NCBI GenBank assembly: GCA_017520505.1
Contig: JAFXFN010000011.1
Span: forward strand, 37,209 to 101,208
Reading direction: 5' to 3'
Origin: Clostridia bacterium
GTDB lineage: Bacteria; Bacillota; Clostridia; Oscillospirales; CAG-272
Length of the DNA: 64,000 nt
Shown: positions 35,065-44,309 of the stretch, piece after piece
Numbering within the stretch: the first letter of the stretch is position 1
Layout of the letters: every line of letters starts with the position of its first letter
The notes under the pieces: generated by a model
Database searches by the model: none
The model's input: the letters and a program-made list of their open reading frames with translations, nothing else
What the model was told of the DNA's origin: nothing
Translations under genes and position numbers: made by a program

Positions 35065-36008
35065 TGAAGGCGGTTTTTATGGGAACGCCCGAATTTGCCG
35101 TTCCGTGTCTTGACAAGCTTAACGGATACTGTGACGTCGTGTGTGTCGTAACACAGACGGATAAGCCCAAGGGCAGGGGAAAAACAATGCAGTCGCCGCC
35201 TGTCAAGCTTCGTGCCGATGAGCTTGGAATACCTTGTATACAGCCGAAAACTCTCCGTGATGAAGAGGTGCAAAATGTACTTGCTTCGTATGGCGCAGAT
35301 GTGTTTGTTGTAGTTGCATACGGAAAGATACTTCCCAAAGAGGTGCTTGACATACCTCCGATGGGCTGTATTAACGTACACGGCTCGATTCTTCCCGAAT
35401 ACAGAGGGGCAGCACCTATGCAGCGTTCGCTCATTGACGGCAAGAAGCTGACGGGCATTACAACGATGTATATGAACGAGGGACTCGACACGGGTGATAT
35501 GCTTTTGAAAGAGGAGGTTGAAATAACCCCCGAAATGAACTATGGCGAGCTTTCGGATATTATGTCAGGGACAGGTGCTGAGCTTCTTATAAAGACACTT
35601 GACGGTCTTTCAGACGGCAGTCTTAAAGGCGCACCGCAAAACGGCGAGCTTGCAACGTACGCACAGAAAATTGACAAAAGCGAGCTGAAAATAGATTTTT
35701 CAAAGAATGCAGAGAGCATACACAACCTCATCAGAGGTGTATATCCCTCTCTCAGCGCATACGGATATACAGAAAATGCCAAAGGCAAAAAAATGATAAA
35801 ATTCGCATCATCTTTCTTTATTCCCGAAAACGGCGGCGGTGCTGTCGGCGAAGTTATACTTTGCGATGACAAGCGCTCGGAAATACATGTCTGCTGCGGC
35901 GAGGGAATCCTTGTTATAAAGGAGCTTATACCCGAGGGAAAGGGCAAGATGAGATCGGCAGATTATATAAGAGGCCGTCAGATAAAGACGGGAGATATTA
36001 TATTTTAA
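35064..36008 (+). CDS. fmt: Methionyl-tRNA formyltransferase
   Basis: A 314-residue formyltransferase. KAVFMGTPEFAVPCLDKL opens the Rossmann domain; VVAYGKILPKEVLDIPP and INVHGSILPEYRGAAPMQ contain the catalytic Asn-His and the SLLP-type loop; the C-terminal oligonucleotide-binding domain begins near residue 205. It formylates initiator Met-tRNA using 10-formyl-tetrahydrofolate. The ATGA overlap with def shows coupled translation. Confidence 0.97.
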   Translation: MKAVFMGTPEFAVPCLDKLNGYCDVVCVVTQTDKPKGRGKTMQSPPVKLRADELGIPCIQPKTLRDEEVQNVLASYGADVFVVVAYGKILPKEVLDIPPMGCINVHGSILPEYRGAAPMQRSLIDGKKLTGITTMYMNEGLDTGDMLLKEEVEITPEMNYGELSDIMSGTGAELLIKTLDGLSDGSLKGAPQNGELATYAQKIDKSELKIDFSKNAESIHNLIRGVYPSLSAYGYTENAKGKKMIKFASSFFIPENGGGAVGEVILCDDKRSEIHVCCGEGILVIKELIPEGKGKMRSADYIRGRQIKTGDIIF

Positions 36009-36029
36009 CTAATAAAGGAGCAAAGCGAA

Positions 36030-36710
36030 TTGTTTATAAATACAACGTATTTGATTTTTATGCTCCCCGCACTCATACTTTCGCTTATATGCCAGTTTAT
36101 GGTGAAAACAACGTATGCAAAGTATGACAAGGTGGGAAATTCAAGAAGAATGACGGGTGCCGAAGCGGCACAGAGAGTTCTGAAAAGCGGCGGTGTTTTT
36201 GACGTGTCGATAGACAAAATAGGCGGTACGCTTACCGATCACTTCGATCCCGGAAGCAAAGCCATAAATCTTTCCGCCGCAGTTCACGATAAATCGACAA
36301 TTTCATCCGTCGGAATTGCCGCACACGAGGCAGGTCACGCAATACAGCACGATGTCGGATATGCGCCGATAAAATTGCGTACGGCACTTGTGCCTGTGTG
36401 CAATATCGGCTCTCAGATAGGTCCGTGGCTTATCATTATCGGACTTATTCTCGGAATCGGACAGCTTTATTATGTCGGTCTGATAGGCTTCAGTGCAGTT
36501 GCGCTGTTTCAGATAGTAACGCTTCCCGTTGAGTTCAACGCAAGCCGCCGTGCAATGGAAGCTCTTGAATCAACAGGCGTTCTTTCAGATGATGAGCTTA
36601 AAGGCGCAAGACGTGTGCTTACAGCAGCCGCAATGACTTACGTTGCCGCACTTGTAACCTCGATAATGCAGATACTTTATTACGTTTCGCTGTCGAAGAA
36701 GAGAAGATGA
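36030..36710 (+). CDS. Membrane zinc metallopeptidase (YugP family)
   Basis: A 226-residue integral membrane protein. The N-terminal membrane helix FLIFMLPALILSLICQFMV is followed by a cytosolic domain with the zinc motif GIAAHEAGHAIQHD (HExxH) and then two or three more helices (GPWLIIIGLILGIGQLYYVG, IGFSAVALFQIVTLPVEF, and a last one near the C-terminus). It begins at TTG 36030 with AAGGAG upstream. The family (YugP/DUF2268-like neutral zinc peptidases) has no settled substrate. It lies between fmt and rsmB, as often in Clostridia. Confidence 0.9.
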   Translation: MFINTTYLIFMLPALILSLICQFMVKTTYAKYDKVGNSRRMTGAEAAQRVLKSGGVFDVSIDKIGGTLTDHFDPGSKAINLSAAVHDKSTISSVGIAAHEAGHAIQHDVGYAPIKLRTALVPVCNIGSQIGPWLIIIGLILGIGQLYYVGLIGFSAVALFQIVTLPVEFNASRRAMEALESTGVLSDDELKGARRVLTAAAMTYVAALVTSIMQILYYVSLSKKRR

Positions 36711-38008
36711 ATACAACAGCACGACAGATTGCCTTGCTTTCGCTGTGCAGATGCGAGAGTGACGGTAAATATTCAAATCTTGAAATTGATTCCGCAATAA
36801 AAAAGTTCAGCCTTGAGGGCGCAGAACGAAAGCTTTATTCAAAGCTTGTGTACGGAACTATAGAAAAAATGATAACGCTTGACCACGTCATTTCGCAGTT
36901 AAGCACCAAAAAGCTTTGCGATATGACACCGCAGATGAAAAACATTCTGCGGATGTCGCTTTATCAGCTTATGTACCTTGACAGAATACCTGCATATTCG
37001 GCGGTCGATGAGGCGGTTGAGCTTGCGAAAAAATACGTAAGTAAATCATCTGCTCCGTTTGTCAATGCCGTTTTGCGTGAGTATCTGCGGAGAAAAGACA
37101 AAAACGGGATAAAATTTCCCGATAAAAATAAGGACTACAGAAAGTATCTTTCCGTAAAATACTCAGTTGACACAGGTGTGCTTGATGCGCTTTTGTCATC
37201 CTGCGGGGACGAATGTGAAAAAATGCTTGAGTTTTTTGAGAAAAACGAGCAGTATATCACGCTCCGTATAAATACACTTATATCAAGTTCCGATGAAGTC
37301 ATAAATATACTTTCAGATAAAGGCATAAAATGCGAAAAGACAAAGGAAAGCCCATTCGGTGTAAGGATTTGCCAGAACATAGATATATCAACGCTTGAGG
37401 AATGTGTAGGCAATAAAGCATTTATCGAGGACGAAGCAAGTCAGATTGCAATACTCTCACTCGGCTTGTTACCCGGAATGTCTGTGTGCGACGTGTGCGC
37501 AGCACCGGGCGGTAAAAGCATATCAGCATCGCTTGTTATGGAAAATAAGGGGCAGATCTATTCTCACGACCTTCACGAGAACAAAATAGGACTTATAGAA
37601 AAAACGGCAAAGCGTCTTGGAATCGATATAATCAAGGCATCACCCAGAAACGGCAAGGAAATGCCGAGCGAAGATAAGATGTCATATTTTGACAGAGTTA
37701 TCTGCGACGTTCCGTGTTCTGGCCTTGGCGTTATCGGCAAAAAGCCCGATCTGCGCTACAAGGATATGAACATATCACAGCTCATTGACACGCAGTACAA
37801 AATACTGTGTTCGTCTGTACATTATCTTAAAGAGGGCGGAAGGCTTCTTTATTCGACCTGTACGCTTAACGGCGAGGAAAACGGTGCGCAGGTAGAGAAA
37901 TTTTTAAAGGAAAATACGGGATATACACTTTTGTCCGAGCGTACGCTTATGCCTCACAAGGACGGCACGGACGGATTTTATATCGCTGTTATAGAAAAAA
38001 ATGGCTGA
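36707..38008 (+). CDS. rsmB: 16S rRNA m5C967 methyltransferase RsmB
   Basis: A 433-residue RsmB. The N-terminal NusB-like domain (residues ~1-130, LYSKLVYGTIEKMITLDHVI) binds RNA; the methyltransferase domain has motif I CDVCAAPGGKSISASLVM, the motif IV cysteine in ICDVPCSGLGVIGKKPDLRY and the motif VI nucleophile in LLYSTCTLNGEENG. It overlaps the YugP-like gene by four bases and the rlmN start by eight. Confidence 0.96.
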   Translation: MNTTARQIALLSLCRCESDGKYSNLEIDSAIKKFSLEGAERKLYSKLVYGTIEKMITLDHVISQLSTKKLCDMTPQMKNILRMSLYQLMYLDRIPAYSAVDEAVELAKKYVSKSSAPFVNAVLREYLRRKDKNGIKFPDKNKDYRKYLSVKYSVDTGVLDALLSSCGDECEKMLEFFEKNEQYITLRINTLISSSDEVINILSDKGIKCEKTKESPFGVRICQNIDISTLEECVGNKAFIEDEASQIAILSLGLLPGMSVCDVCAAPGGKSISASLVMENKGQIYSHDLHENKIGLIEKTAKRLGIDIIKASPRNGKEMPSEDKMSYFDRVICDVPCSGLGVIGKKPDLRYKDMNISQLIDTQYKILCSSVHYLKEGGRLLYSTCTLNGEENGAQVEKFLKENTGYTLLSERTLMPHKDGTDGFYIAVIEKNG

Positions 38009-39038
38009 ACTTTTTGACATTCTTTCGTGCAGTAAGGCGGAGATAGAGCAGTATCTTACCTCCGTCGGTGAGCCGAAATACCGTGCAAAGCAGATATTCA
38101 CGTGGTTACATTCGGGTAAGTCGTTCGATGAAATGACAAATGTACCGAAATCCCTTCGTGAGCAGCTTAAAGAAAATGCAATAATAAGAGCACCCGAAAT
38201 AGAAGAAAAATACGTTTCCCGTGACGGCACGGTGAAATACCTTTTGCGTTTGTTTGACGGTGAGCTTATTGAGGCTGTGTTTATGAAGTACAATCACGGA
38301 AATACAGTCTGCATATCATCCGAAGCGGGATGCCCTATGGGTTGCAAATTCTGCGCTTCGACATTGAAGGGGCTTACACGTAAGCTTACGCCGTCTGAAA
38401 TGCTCGGTCAGGTCCTGACGGTTGAAAAGGATACAAAACAGCGTGTGTCAAACATCGTTATGATGGGCATCGGCGAGCCGCTTGACAATTACGATAACAC
38501 CGTTAAGTTTTTGCGTCTTGTTTCCGATCCCGACGGAATGAACATAGGTCTTCGCCATATATCCGTGTCGACCTGCGGTATAGTTCCGGGGATAAATAAG
38601 CTTCGTGACGAGGGAATGGGAATAACGCTTTCGATCTCACTTCACGCATCTGACGATGAAACAAGAAGCTCCATTATGCCTGTCAATAAAAAATACCCGA
38701 TAGCTGAGCTTCTTGACGCTTGTTATGAGTATTTTGATAAAACAGGCAGACGGATATCGTTTGAATATACGATGATAAAGGGCGTGAACGATTCACCCGT
38801 ACACGCCGAACGGCTCGGTGCTGTGCTTCGCCGTCATATGAAGTCATCACCCGTACACGTCAACCTCATTCCGGTCAATACGGTAAAGGAAAGAGGATTC
38901 GTCAGAAGCGACGAAGCGACAATAGTACGTTTTATAGAAATTCTTGCAAAACGAGGAATTACCGCAACGAAAAGAAGAAGCCTCGGCTCAGACATAAATG
39001 CTTCGTGCGGACAGTTGAGAAATTCAAAAAATCATTAA
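38001..39038 (+). CDS. rlmN: 23S rRNA (adenine2503-C2)-methyltransferase RlmN
   Basis: A 345-residue radical SAM enzyme: the cluster motif CPMGCKFCAST (CxxxCxxC), NIVMMGIGEPLDNYDNTVKF for SAM binding, and the methyl-carrier cysteines near residue 115 (cluster region) and in the C-terminal DINASCGQLRNS. It methylates A2503 of 23S rRNA and A37 of some tRNAs. The N-terminal helix-hairpin domain (KAEIEQYLTSVGEPKYRAKQ) is complete. Confidence 0.97.
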   Translation: MAELFDILSCSKAEIEQYLTSVGEPKYRAKQIFTWLHSGKSFDEMTNVPKSLREQLKENAIIRAPEIEEKYVSRDGTVKYLLRLFDGELIEAVFMKYNHGNTVCISSEAGCPMGCKFCASTLKGLTRKLTPSEMLGQVLTVEKDTKQRVSNIVMMGIGEPLDNYDNTVKFLRLVSDPDGMNIGLRHISVSTCGIVPGINKLRDEGMGITLSISLHASDDETRSSIMPVNKKYPIAELLDACYEYFDKTGRRISFEYTMIKGVNDSPVHAERLGAVLRRHMKSSPVHVNLIPVNTVKERGFVRSDEATIVRFIEILAKRGITATKRRSLGSDINASCGQLRNSKNH

Positions 39039-39080
39039 GATACATTTTACGCACCTTGATCTATAGGGGGAATATTACTT

Positions 39081-39848
39081 ATGTACATCTCAGGTATCAG
39101 CGATATAGGCGCTATGCGAAAGCTGAATCAGGATAATTATTACACAAAGATGATTACCGATAAAATAGCACTCGGTGTCGTTTGCGACGGTATGGGCGGA
39201 GCAAACGGCGGATGTGAGGCAAGCGCTATTGCTATATTCGAGTTTTCGGACTGTTTGCGTGAAGCGCTCCGTCATTTTATCGATGAGTCCGGAGAATTTA
39301 TGCCTACAATGTCCGATGCCCGTATGCGCAGAATTATGACACAGGGAATCAACCGTGCCAATGATGCTGTTTATAAAAGGGCAAAAGAAAACGAGGAGCT
39401 TTCGGGAATGGGTACAACTCTCGTTTGTACTGTGTGTACCCCCGAAAGAATATACTGTATGAATGTCGGTGACAGCCGTATGTATTCGGCAGATGCTGAC
39501 AGCATTACACGTGTAACGAAGGACCATTCCTATGTACAGTATCTTGTTGATTCGGGCGCAATATCAAAAGAAGAAGCGGAAAATCACCCCCAAAAGAATA
39601 TAATCACAAGAGCTATCGGAACACAAGAGAGTGTCGAGGGCGAATTCTTTGTGCTTGAAAGCGCAAACAAGGGAAAATACATTATGCTTTGCTCCGACGG
39701 TCTTACAAACTTTGTAAAAGAAGACATAATACACGAAATACTGATTTCGGATAATTCCGATGACGAAAAGATAAAAAAGCTCGTTGACACGGCAAATTCA
39801 AACGGCGGCGGCGACAACATAACTGTTGTCCTGACCTCACTTGATTGA
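39081..39848 (+). CDS. prpC: PP2C-type Ser/Thr phosphatase PrpC/Stp
   Basis: A 255-residue metal-dependent phosphatase: GAMRKLNQDNYYTKMI, the metal Asp in VVCDGMGGANGGCEAS, NVGDSRMYSADADS, MLCSDGLTNFVKED and NGGGDNITVVLTSLD. It removes phosphate from targets of the partner kinase PrkC, whose gene starts 11 bases later, with its ribosome site inside the end of prpC. Confidence 0.96.
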   Translation: MYISGISDIGAMRKLNQDNYYTKMITDKIALGVVCDGMGGANGGCEASAIAIFEFSDCLREALRHFIDESGEFMPTMSDARMRRIMTQGINRANDAVYKRAKENEELSGMGTTLVCTVCTPERIYCMNVGDSRMYSADADSITRVTKDHSYVQYLVDSGAISKEEAENHPQKNIITRAIGTQESVEGEFFVLESANKGKYIMLCSDGLTNFVKEDIIHEILISDNSDDEKIKKLVDTANSNGGGDNITVVLTSLD

Positions 39849-39859
39849 GGAGGTACGGT

Positions 39860-41710
39860 ATGGATAATTACGAAAACCTTATCGGCACAGTGCTTGACGA
39901 AAGATATAAAATAGAAAAACGCTGCGGCACGGGCGGTATGGCAATGGTCTTCAAGGCGGAGGACCTGCTTATGAACCGCACGGTTGCGATAAAAATGTTA
40001 AAGGACGATATGTCCAATAATGCGGAAGCTGTTCACCGTTTTATAAACGAATCAAAGGCGGTTGCTATGCTTTCTCACGAAAATATAGTTAATATATACG
40101 ATGTTTCCGTTAAAGAAAAGCTTAAATATATCGCAATGGAGTATATCGAGGGCGTAAACCTCAAGTCTTATGTCAAGAAAAACGGCGGTAAGCTGTCATG
40201 GCTTGAAACACTTAACGTAACAGAGCAGATACTCCACGCACTTGAGCACGCACATTCAAAGAATATTATACACAGAGATATTAAGCCGCAAAATATTCTG
40301 ATGCTTAAAAACGGTGTAATTAAGGTTGCCGATTTCGGTATTGCAAAGCTTCCCGACAATGATACGCTCACAGCGGAAAGCAAGGCAATAGGCACGGTTC
40401 ACTATATCAGCCCCGAGCAGGCAAAGGGGATGGCGATAGATGCAAGAAGCGACCTTTATTCTCTTGGTATCGTTATGTATGAGCTTGCTTGCGGACGTCT
40501 TCCGTTCACGGCAGAAGACCCCATTTCCGTTGCGATGAAGCAGATAAATGACGATCCGCTTGCTCCTTCAAAGATAAACCCCTCCATTCCTCACGGACTT
40601 GAACAGATAATTTTAAGGGCAATGGAAAAGGATCCCGACAGACGGTATCAAAGCGCCAAGCAGATGCTCAAGCACATAAAAGCGCTTAAAGAAAATCCCG
40701 ATATACGCTTCCGTCCCATCGAGGTCATAGAAGCCAAAAAGAAAAACACGGAAAAGAAGAAAGAAAAGACAGAGAAGAAAGAGGAAAACAAAAAGCGTGT
40801 TATCGTAAGGGGCACTATGATGATGCCGACGATATACGGTGTTCTTTCAGCATTTCTCGTGGTCGTCGCAATAGTTGCGATAATTATGTTTTATCAGCTT
40901 GCAAGCTCTATGCACGACACAACGAATAAGGAAGTGGAAATAGAGCTTTATACGGGCATACAGTATTCGGAATCGTTGAAGTCACAGCTTGAGGATTTTG
41001 GTTATAAGGTAACTGTAAAGGCAGGACCCGGCGAAGACGACACTCCCGTAGGAAGCGTTGTAACGCAGAATGTTGCCATAATAAGCGGAAACCAGAGCAA
41101 TGTTGTCGTACAAAAGCAAAGCAGTACAAAAACTATTAAATATAATCCCGAAAAAGAAAAAATCGAGATAATACTTTATGTTTATGAAGGTAAAAAGACG
41201 GTGCCGCTTCCCGACTTTGCTATGGAAAAGTCAAGAGATGTTATCGTCAATAATGAGTATACCTTTACCTTTGAGGAAATAAGAGAATATAATGACCTTG
41301 TGCCCGACGGATATATTATCAAAAGTGAGCCTGCGGCAGGCACTATGGTTGAGCTTGATGCTGTCATAAAGATCTATGTAAGCCGTGGAGAAAAAAATCT
41401 TACCGTTAAAATGCCCGACGTTCTCGGAATGGACGGTACAGAGGCAATAAGATTTCTTGTCAGCAAGGGCTTTGTGATAGGCGATGTCAAGTATCTGCCC
41501 GATGATAAAAACGCACGTGACGTTGTAATAAATCAGAGCATTCCCGTGTCGACAGAGGTGCCTGTAAACACGGTAGTAGACCTTATTCTCAGCCAGGGAC
41601 CGCTGTATGATGATGTTCCCGATGAAACTGAGGAACCGACGGATGAGGATGTCGACAGTGAGGAGTATATCGAAAATATTGACGGGCAGGAAAATATAAA
41701 CGATGAATGA
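39860..41710 (+). CDS. prkC: PASTA-domain Ser/Thr protein kinase PrkC
   Basis: A 616-residue membrane kinase. The cytosolic kinase domain (about 1-270) has the Gly loop CGTGGMAMVFKAED, Lys in TVAIKMLKDDM, catalytic IIHRDIKPQNILML and DFGIAKLPDNDT with the activation loop. A Lys/Glu-rich juxtamembrane stretch leads to the helix IYGVLSAFLVVVAIVAIIMF, then extracellular PASTA repeats; the last (MPDVLGMDGTEAIRFLVSKG ... TVVDLILSQG) is canonical and earlier ones are degenerate. The tail is very acidic. PrkC senses peptidoglycan fragments or lipid II, and in Bacillus triggers germination. GAGGAGG precedes the ATG at 39860; an upstream TTG reading is rejected. Confidence 0.95.
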   Translation: MDNYENLIGTVLDERYKIEKRCGTGGMAMVFKAEDLLMNRTVAIKMLKDDMSNNAEAVHRFINESKAVAMLSHENIVNIYDVSVKEKLKYIAMEYIEGVNLKSYVKKNGGKLSWLETLNVTEQILHALEHAHSKNIIHRDIKPQNILMLKNGVIKVADFGIAKLPDNDTLTAESKAIGTVHYISPEQAKGMAIDARSDLYSLGIVMYELACGRLPFTAEDPISVAMKQINDDPLAPSKINPSIPHGLEQIILRAMEKDPDRRYQSAKQMLKHIKALKENPDIRFRPIEVIEAKKKNTEKKKEKTEKKEENKKRVIVRGTMMMPTIYGVLSAFLVVVAIVAIIMFYQLASSMHDTTNKEVEIELYTGIQYSESLKSQLEDFGYKVTVKAGPGEDDTPVGSVVTQNVAIISGNQSNVVVQKQSSTKTIKYNPEKEKIEIILYVYEGKKTVPLPDFAMEKSRDVIVNNEYTFTFEEIREYNDLVPDGYIIKSEPAAGTMVELDAVIKIYVSRGEKNLTVKMPDVLGMDGTEAIRFLVSKGFVIGDVKYLPDDKNARDVVINQSIPVSTEVPVNTVVDLILSQGPLYDDVPDETEEPTDEDVDSEEYIENIDGQENINDE

Positions 41711-42599
41711 CATTAAAGGAAAAATAATATCAGGCGTCGGCGGAAAATATACTGTCTTGTCAGATGACGGGCAGGTATATAAAAAATGCTCCGCAAGAGG
41801 GCTGTTCAGACTTGAAAAGATAACACCGCTTCCGGGTGATGACGTCGTTTTGAAAAAAAGCGGAGGCGATTACAGCATTGATAAGATAGGCGAGCGTAAA
41901 AATTCGCTTATAAGACCGCCGATGGCTAATATCGACACACTTTTTATTGTATGTGCCGCCGCAAGCCCCGAGCCTTCGTATCTTTTTTCGGATAAGCTGT
42001 GCGCAATTTGTGAGTATAACGAGATAAAGCCCGTTATCATAATCACAAAGTCGGAGCTTGCTCCCGATGTTGCAGAGGATATCAGAAAAACGTACACAAG
42101 CGTCGGATACGATGTGTTTGTAACATCATCAATGGAAAACACGGGAATAGACGAGCTTCTTGCGTATTGTGAAAAAACGGAAGGAATATGCGTTTTTTCG
42201 GGTGAATCGGGTGTGGGCAAGTCAACGCTTCTGAATAAGCTTTTCAAGGACATCGACTGCGAGGTTGGTGAAATAAGCGCAAAGATCGAAAGAGGAAAAA
42301 ACACGACACGCCGTGTTGAGCTTCACAAGGTCTTCGACAAGGCTTTTTATGCGGATACACCGGGCTTCAGTATGCTTGATTTTGAGCATTTTGATTTCTT
42401 CAAAAAGGAAGACCTGCCGTATCTGTTTCCCGAGCTTCAGGATTACTTATTTAAATGTAAATATAAAAAATGCTCCCACACGGGTGAAGACGGCTGTATA
42501 GTATCACAGCTCGTTGACGAGGGTAAAATTCAGAAAACACGTCACGAAAGCTATATGACGATATATTCTGCGCTGAAAGATAAAAAAGAGTGGGAATAA
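41703..42599 (+). CDS. rsgA: Ribosome small-subunit GTPase RsgA
   Basis: A 298-residue circularly permuted GTPase. The OB-fold is N-terminal; IITKSELAPDVAED is the G4-like motif, FSGESGVGKSTLLNKLF the P-loop, RVELHKVF leading to YADTPGFSMLDF the switch II region, and the zinc site is CKYKKCSHTGEDGCIVSQLV at the C-terminus. RsgA checks the decoding site during 30S maturation. It closes the long operon; the ribulose-phosphate epimerase gene that usually follows is absent, and a short accessory gene lies there instead. Confidence 0.96.
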   Translation: MNDIKGKIISGVGGKYTVLSDDGQVYKKCSARGLFRLEKITPLPGDDVVLKKSGGDYSIDKIGERKNSLIRPPMANIDTLFIVCAAASPEPSYLFSDKLCAICEYNEIKPVIIITKSELAPDVAEDIRKTYTSVGYDVFVTSSMENTGIDELLAYCEKTEGICVFSGESGVGKSTLLNKLFKDIDCEVGEISAKIERGKNTTRRVELHKVFDKAFYADTPGFSMLDFEHFDFFKKEDLPYLFPELQDYLFKCKYKKCSHTGEDGCIVSQLVDEGKIQKTRHESYMTIYSALKDKKEWE

Positions 42600-42618
42600 T
42601 ACCGAATGGCTTACAAGT

Positions 42619-42653
42619 GCCCGAAAACCCTTGGTAATAAAGGGCTTTCGGGC
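42619..42653. terminator. Hairpin downstream of rsgA
   Basis: Near-perfect 14-bp arms (gcccgaaaaccctt/aagggctttcgggc, one mismatch) with a short loop lie 20 bases after rsgA. Only a short ATTTAT follows, so it is a weak terminator or a mobile-element end; similar stems are common next to integrated elements in Clostridia. Confidence 0.5.
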
Positions 42654-42818
42654 ATTTATGCAATCTTGAAAATTGCCACTGCAACACTTTTGCAACTCGC
42701 AATGTTAAAAGCGTGAAAAGGAATGGTTGCAAGTGGTTGTGAATCGGTAAAGCCAAGTGCTTATTATGTGTTAAAAAACAATGCTACGCAACGTTGCATA
42801 TTTGCTACAAAGCGATTC

Positions 42819-42847
42819 TTGTAGTGTTCAACTTCTTTTTGTATGAT
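42819..42847 (+). promoter_or_regulatory. Sigma-A promoter of the XRE gene
   Basis: TTGTAG, a 17-base spacer and TATGAT, 45 bases upstream of the ATG. Confidence 0.65.
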
Positions 42848-42891
42848 GAAAATGCGAAGGCGAACAATTACAAGATATGGAGGAACACACA

Positions 42892-43503
42892 ATGACAATC
42901 GGTGAAAAAATTAAAAATGCAAGAACAGAAAATGGACTTACCCAAGAGGAACTTGCAAATAAAATGATGGTATCTCGTCAAGCGATTACCAAATGGGAGT
43001 CTGATAAAGGTATACCTGACGTTTCAAACCTTAAGTTGCTGGCACAACTTTTGAATGTGAGTGTGGATTATCTGTTGGATGATGGTGCCGAAATCGATAT
43101 CAATGTTATTCACGAAACAATTGATTTATCTAAATATGGAAAAGCAATTATCAAGAAAAAACTAACGGACAAACTGATGCTTGAAAAGTATCCTGATGCT
43201 AAAATAAGAATGCTATTGCCCGAAAAGAAGAAAGATAAAGTGGACAAAGGCTTGGACTTTATCATTGATTTCTTTACACCTTTATGTGGGTTTAGTGATT
43301 TGCGAAACAGCTTAAAATTACTTGGCACAGAGTATTACCTTGTCAACGAAGAAAATCGACAGTTTTTTGTAGCGGTTAATTATAAAGAAGGATATATGGA
43401 AAGCCGTCGAACAGCAGATATACGCAATTTGCAAACAGGTGACAAATTCACCATAGGAGATGTTGTATTTACGGATTGCGGTGAGATATCGCGCAAGGAA
43501 TAA
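42892..43503 (+). CDS. XRE-family regulator with C-terminal sensor-like domain
   Basis: A 203-residue protein. Residues 1-65 are a Cro/C1 helix-turn-helix (KIKNARTENGLTQEELANKM, then MVSRQAITKWESDKGIPDVS). The rest is a small alpha/beta domain with no recognised family, ending in a strand-rich unit (LQTGDKFTIGDVVFTDCGEI). GGAGG precedes the ATG at 42892; an in-frame ATG five codons earlier overlaps the ribosome site. It has its own promoter and lies between two copies of a 13-base repeat matching the end of rsgA, so it may be inserted cargo. Confidence 0.8.
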   Translation: MTIGEKIKNARTENGLTQEELANKMMVSRQAITKWESDKGIPDVSNLKLLAQLLNVSVDYLLDDGAEIDINVIHETIDLSKYGKAIIKKKLTDKLMLEKYPDAKIRMLLPEKKKDKVDKGLDFIIDFFTPLCGFSDLRNSLKLLGTEYYLVNEENRQFFVAVNYKEGYMESRRTADIRNLQTGDKFTIGDVVFTDCGEISRKE

Positions 43504-43844
43504 ATGTGCATAACTCTACAACCCCCTGGCATCATCCCGCAAGCGAATTTGCAACTTTTTCTGCAACAAAAATTTTGATAAATGAAATAATGAATGGAAA
43601 ATCGGCGCCAAAAAGCTTTTTAGTATATAATATAGGGCATAAATAAGCCGAAGAAGATTCCCGAAAAAGAGTGGGATTAAAAAGGGGTTGATTCAGAATC
43701 GGCAGTCTTACCGGTTTTGGATCGACCTCTGTATTTTTATATCGTATAGTGTGAGTAATGCAAATCCTGTTACCTTGATTCGCTTAAAAGTGCTATAAAT
43801 GCCTATGAAATATGCAGAACCAACATCACAATTTATATTCTGGA
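43504..43844. other. Non-coding stretch after the XRE gene
   Basis: No plausible gene. It holds a second copy of the rsgA-end motif (aaaaagagtggga at 43664, first copy at 42583), a paired gcaac motif like the one before the XRE gene, and a strong terminator at 43684-43738. The reading frame up to the second copy ends KIPEKEWD-stop, similar to the KKEWE-stop end of RsgA. Confidence 0.5.
43684..43738 (+). terminator. Two-part hairpin terminator
   Basis: An 11-bp outer stem (ggggttgattc pairing with ggatcgacctc, including G-U pairs) and a 6-bp inner stem (aatcgg/ccggtt), followed by TGTATTTTTATAT. It may be the original terminator of the rsgA operon. Confidence 0.65.
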
Positions 43845-43873
43845 TTGAAAAAATATTTGATATATGATATAAT
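43845..43873 (+). promoter_or_regulatory. Sigma-A promoter of the rhodanese-SDR pair
   Basis: TTGAAA, a 17-base spacer and a perfect TATAAT, 28 bases before the rhodanese ATG. Confidence 0.85.
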
Positions 43874-43900
43874 GAATAAAATTATTATATGGAAAGTATT

Positions 43901-44308
43901 ATGAAAAAATATTTTACTTTATTTGTTATTTCGCTTTTGTGTATGGGTATCTGCTCCTGTACAGGCGAAAACAAAAATGATACGGTTGTAACTTACGAGC
44001 AGATAAGTGCTGAAGAAGCAAAAAGAATTATGGATACGGAAAGCGCTTACGTCATTATAGACGCAAGAACAAATGAGGAATTTGCAGAAGGACACATAAA
44101 AGGTGCGATAATGATTCCCGAATATGAGATAGCACAAAAGGCAGAATCAAAAATCCCCGATAAAAACACACTTATTCTCGTGTATTGCAGAAGCGGAAGA
44201 AGAAGCAAGATAGCATCAGAGGAGCTTGTAAAGCTCGGATATACGAATGTAAAGGAATTCGGCGGTATCATCGACTGGCCGTATGAAACTGTGAGGGTGG
44301 ACGACTGA
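43901..44308 (+). CDS. Rhodanese-domain lipoprotein
   Basis: A 135-residue lipoprotein. The signal YFTLFVISLLCMGICSC has a lipobox ICSC with lipidated Cys near residue 20. The mature part is one rhodanese domain: YVIIDARTNEEFAEGHIKGA, then the active loop LVYCRSGRRSKIASEELVKL with catalytic Cys. Outward-facing single rhodaneses move sulfur or act in redox chemistry at the membrane. The ATG at 43901 has GGAAAG five bases upstream. The SDR gene starts one base after its stop, so the two are an operon. Confidence 0.9.
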   Translation: MKKYFTLFVISLLCMGICSCTGENKNDTVVTYEQISAEEAKRIMDTESAYVIIDARTNEEFAEGHIKGAIMIPEYEIAQKAESKIPDKNTLILVYCRSGRRSKIASEELVKLGYTNVKEFGGIIDWPYETVRVDD

Positions 44309-44309
44309 T

